The notes beneath the pieces were generated by a model that worked only from the letters and a program-made list of their open reading frames with translations, had not been told where the DNA came from and searched no databases. Positions 3,822 to 6,200 of a stretch of DNA of 6,200 bases are shown here, piece by piece; position 1 is the first letter of the stretch, and every line of letters starts with the position of its first letter. The stretch is from Armatimonadota bacterium (lineage in GTDB: Bacteria > Sysuimicrobiota > Sysuimicrobiia > Sysuimicrobiales > JACQTN01), in NCBI GenBank assembly GCA_016210785.1, contig JACQTN010000423.1, forward strand, positions 1-6,200, in the 5' to 3' direction. Made by a program: the position numbers and the translations under genes.

Positions 3822-6152
3822 CTATGGCGCCCCGGCCCCGCTCCCGAGACCACGCCCCGAAGATCGCGCTTCGCCCAGCGCCGCCAGAACGCGCGGTGGT
3901 GTCAGAGGTAACGCGGTCACGCGCGCCCCCACGGCGTGGCTCACCGCGTTGGCGATCGCCGCCGCCGTCGGGATGATCGGCGGTTCCCCCGCCCCCTTTG
4001 CCCCCAGGTTGTTTGCCGCCGCATCCACCGCGTCCAGCGTGAGCACATCGATGGCAGGGATCTGCTCCATCTTGGGCAGCGCGTAGGTGTCGAACCCCAG
4101 CGTGAGCACGGCGCCCGTCTCCGGATCGACGACCTGGTCCTCCAGCAGCGCCAGGCCCAGGCCCTGGATGATCCCGCCCTGGATCTGGCTGGCGTACTGC
4201 TGGGGGTTGATGATGCGCCCGACATCGTGCACGGCGACGACGCGGAGCACGCGCACTTCACCCGTCTCCACGTCGACCTCCACCTCCGCGAACTGGGCGC
4301 CGAAGGTGCGGATGGTGGCCCCGTCCGGGTTGGGCGCGCGGAAGCCGCGCCCCTCGATGGTGAAGTTGTTGAGCTTGCCCGTCACCTCTGCCACGGCCAC
4401 GCTGCGCTCGGGGACGCCGCGCACGTGGATGCGGCCGTTGGTAATGGTCAGGTCTTCGGGGAGCGCCTCCAGCATCGTCCCCGCCACCTCCAGCAGGTGG
4501 TGCCTGGCCTCCGTGGCGGCCATGCGCACTGCCGGGCCCACGGAGGCGATCGTCTGGCTGCCGGCGCTGAGCGGCGCGTACGGGTACTCCGTATCGCCGA
4601 GATGGAAGGTGACCCGGTCCAGCGGCAGGCCCAGCGCCTCCGCCGCGATCTGCGCCAGCGCCGTCCTGGCGCCGGTGCCGATGTCCTGCGTACCCGCCAC
4701 CACCTCCGCCGTGCCGTCGGCGTTGAGGCGGACGCGCGCGTAAGCCGGTGGCCCGCCGCCTCCTCCCCAGATCTGGCTCGCCATGCCGAGCCCGCGCCGC
4801 CTCGTCCCCGTGCCGGGCAGGCTCTTGCGGCGCTCCCATCCCATGGCGGCGGCCCCGGCCCGGTAGCACTCCAGCAGGTGCTTGGCCGTGTACTGGCGGT
4901 TGAGCACCTGATCGTGGCCCACGTGGTTGCGGACGCGGAGTTCCAGGGGATCGACGTTCAGCTTCTCCGCCAGCGCGTCGAGAAGGCTCTCCAGCGCAAA
5001 GGTCCCCTCGGTGAAGCCGGGGGCGCGGAACGCGGCCGCGGTACCGGTGTGGGTGTACACCGTGTAGACTTCGGTGCGGACATTGGGGCAGCGGAAGAGC
5101 TCCTTCGCCGGACCGCCGAGCGGCGTGCGCATGTCGCGATACGCGCCGCCATTGCTCACCCCCCACAGGTCGATCGCCACCAGCGTCCCGTCGCGCCGGG
5201 CACCGATGCGCAGGCGCTGCACGCTGGCCGGCCGCAGGCCCGTGGCCACGCTCTCCTCGTGGCGGGAGAGAACGACGCGCACCGGGCGGCCGGTAGCACG
5301 GGCCAGCAGCGCGGCGATCACCGTGTACTTGCCGGCGCGGTTCTTGCTGCCGAAGCCACCGCCCATGAAGTGGCTGATGACGCGCACCCGGTCCAGGGGC
5401 ACGCCCAGGCACTGGGCCACCTGCCGGCGCACGCCGAAGATGTGCTGCGTGGAGTCCCAGATGGTCAGGCCGTCGCCTCCCCACGCCGCCACCGAGCCGT
5501 GCGTCTCCAGGGAGTGGTGCACGACCCCCTGGGTGCGGAAGGTGCCTTCCACGACCACGTCGGCCTGCGCGAACCCGGCCTCCACGTTGCCCCGCGCGTA
5601 GAGGTCCGGCCCACCCTCGATCAGGTTCCCGGTGGGAAACACCTGGATCGCGCCGGGCTTCAGGGCCTCCTCCGGATCCAGCAGTGCCGGCAGGACCTCG
5701 TAGTCCACCTCGATCAGGTTCAGCGCTTCCCCGGCGACGGCTGCGCTGTCCGCAGCCACGGCGGCGACCTCGTCGCCCGGGAAGCGCAGATCACTGTCGA
5801 AGAGGAAACTTCTGCCCTGGTACCACTTTATCGTCGGAGCGTTGGCGCCGCTGAGCACCGCGCGGACACCGGGCAGCGACTCGGCGCGAGAGGTATCGAT
5901 GGCACGGATGCGGGCGTGGGCGTGGGGGCAGCGGAGGATGGCACCGTGGAGCATCCCCGGCAGGACGACATCGTGGGTGTAGGTCGCGGTCCCCCCGGCG
6001 CGCTCGCGGCCGTCCACCCGCGGCACCGGGCGACCGACCAGTTCCAGGGACGCATCGGCGCCCCACGCAGGGATGTCGTCACCCTCGATGACGATGTCCC
6101 GCTCTTCGATGCGCCCTTCGAACTCGATCTTCGTGCGGACGAGACGAGGCAT
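3822..6152 (-). CDS. Molybdopterin-binding large subunit, xanthine dehydrogenase/aldehyde oxidase family
   Basis: A 776-residue catalytic subunit of a molybdenum hydroxylase, an enzyme class that hydroxylates aldehydes, purines or aromatic N-heterocycles using water and passes electrons through 2Fe-2S and FAD subunits. The N-terminal a/b-hammerhead domain covers about residues 45-155. Molybdopterin-binding motifs follow: GGGFGSK (264-270), AAFRAPG (373-379), GTQDIGTG (487-494) and KGAGEP (719-724), in which Glu723 is the expected catalytic base. The form I CO dehydrogenase loop AYxCSFR is absent, so CO oxidation is not supported; the substrate is unknown. No signal peptide or twin-arginine motif is visible. 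About 35 residues precede the usual family start (ELVGRPVPRVDG). The ATG at 6152 lacks a well-spaced ribosome binding site, and the frame stays open to the window edge. FAD and iron-sulfur subunit genes are not in the window. Confidence 0.94.
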   Translation of the reverse strand: MPRLVRTKIEFEGRIEERDIVIEGDDIPAWGADASLELVGRPVPRVDGRERAGGTATYTHDVVLPGMLHGAILRCPHAHARIRAIDTSRAESLPGVRAVLSGANAPTIKWYQGRSFLFDSDLRFPGDEVAAVAADSAAVAGEALNLIEVDYEVLPALLDPEEALKPGAIQVFPTGNLIEGGPDLYARGNVEAGFAQADVVVEGTFRTQGVVHHSLETHGSVAAWGGDGLTIWDSTQHIFGVRRQVAQCLGVPLDRVRVISHFMGGGFGSKNRAGKYTVIAALLARATGRPVRVVLSRHEESVATGLRPASVQRLRIGARRDGTLVAIDLWGVSNGGAYRDMRTPLGGPAKELFRCPNVRTEVYTVYTHTGTAAAFRAPGFTEGTFALESLLDALAEKLNVDPLELRVRNHVGHDQVLNRQYTAKHLLECYRAGAAAMGWERRKSLPGTGTRRRGLGMASQIWGGGGGPPAYARVRLNADGTAEVVAGTQDIGTGARTALAQIAAEALGLPLDRVTFHLGDTEYPYAPLSAGSQTIASVGPAVRMAATEARHHLLEVAGTMLEALPEDLTITNGRIHVRGVPERSVAVAEVTGKLNNFTIEGRGFRAPNPDGATIRTFGAQFAEVEVDVETGEVRVLRVVAVHDVGRIINPQQYASQIQGGIIQGLGLALLEDQVVDPETGAVLTLGFDTYALPKMEQIPAIDVLTLDAVDAAANNLGAKGAGEPPIIPTAAAIANAVSHAVGARVTALPLTPPRVLAALGEARSSGRGLGSGAGAP

Positions 6153-6200
6153 GAAGGGGCAGATCCTCTCAGGGAGATTCGCCGGACGCGCGGGTCGCGA

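Noticed and set aside
4258..5484. 408-codon minus-strand open frame inside the molybdenum hydroxylase gene
   Set aside because: It is an out-of-frame shadow of a gene whose own frame carries all cofactor motifs.
3822..6152. Carbon monoxide dehydrogenase (coxL) identity for the large subunit
   Set aside because: The form I active-site loop AYxCSFR is missing; the equivalent region reads AAFRAPG, so only the broader hydroxylase family is supported.

Overview
The window is uniformly GC-rich, roughly two-thirds G+C or more, with densely packed genes, GTG as well as ATG starts, and GGAGG-type ribosome binding sites on several genes. This fits a high-GC free-living bacterium, such as a soil, subsurface or uncultured-phylum lineage. 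The sequence alone does not let me name a phylum. I see no tRNA, rRNA, CRISPR array, transposase or phage gene.

Layout, left to right. (1) Bases 1-613, minus strand: the N-terminal two-thirds of a MoxR-family AAA+ ATPase that runs off the left edge, with a good sigma70-like promoter at 641-670. (2) Bases 765-983, minus strand: an atypical small cold-shock-domain protein. Its leader contains a strong hairpin (1004-1033) just upstream of the ribosome binding site. (3) Bases 984-1295: 312 bases with no gene, holding that leader, a weak promoter and a nested, imperfect palindrome of about 180 bases centred near 1197. (4) Bases 1296-3032, minus strand: a membrane-bound NarL/LiaS-type sensor histidine kinase (membrane segments, GAF, HisKA_3, HATPase_c), apparently transcribed as a leaderless mRNA and with no response regulator beside it. 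(5) Bases 3122-3379, plus strand: a small multi-pass membrane protein of unknown function, divergent from the kinase, with a 17-bp palindrome in its leader. (6) Bases 3527-3733, plus strand: a canonical CspA-family cold-shock protein, also preceded by a long hairpin (3445-3514) that reaches into its ribosome binding site. (7) Bases 3787-3809: a perfect-stem hairpin between convergent genes. (8) Bases 3822-6152, minus strand: the large molybdopterin-binding subunit of a xanthine dehydrogenase/aldehyde oxidase-family hydroxylase. Its FAD and iron-sulfur partner subunits are not in the window.

The genes do not form one pathway. The most coherent theme is regulatory RNA around the two cold-shock genes. 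They are unlike in protein sequence and on opposite strands, yet each has a stable hairpin ending within about 10 nt of, or inside, its Shine-Dalgarno sequence. The second theme is signalling: an orphan sensor kinase with a putative three-cysteine GAF domain shares a compact promoter region of about 90 bp with an unknown membrane protein. The molybdenum hydroxylase belongs to a separate transcription unit that enters from the right.
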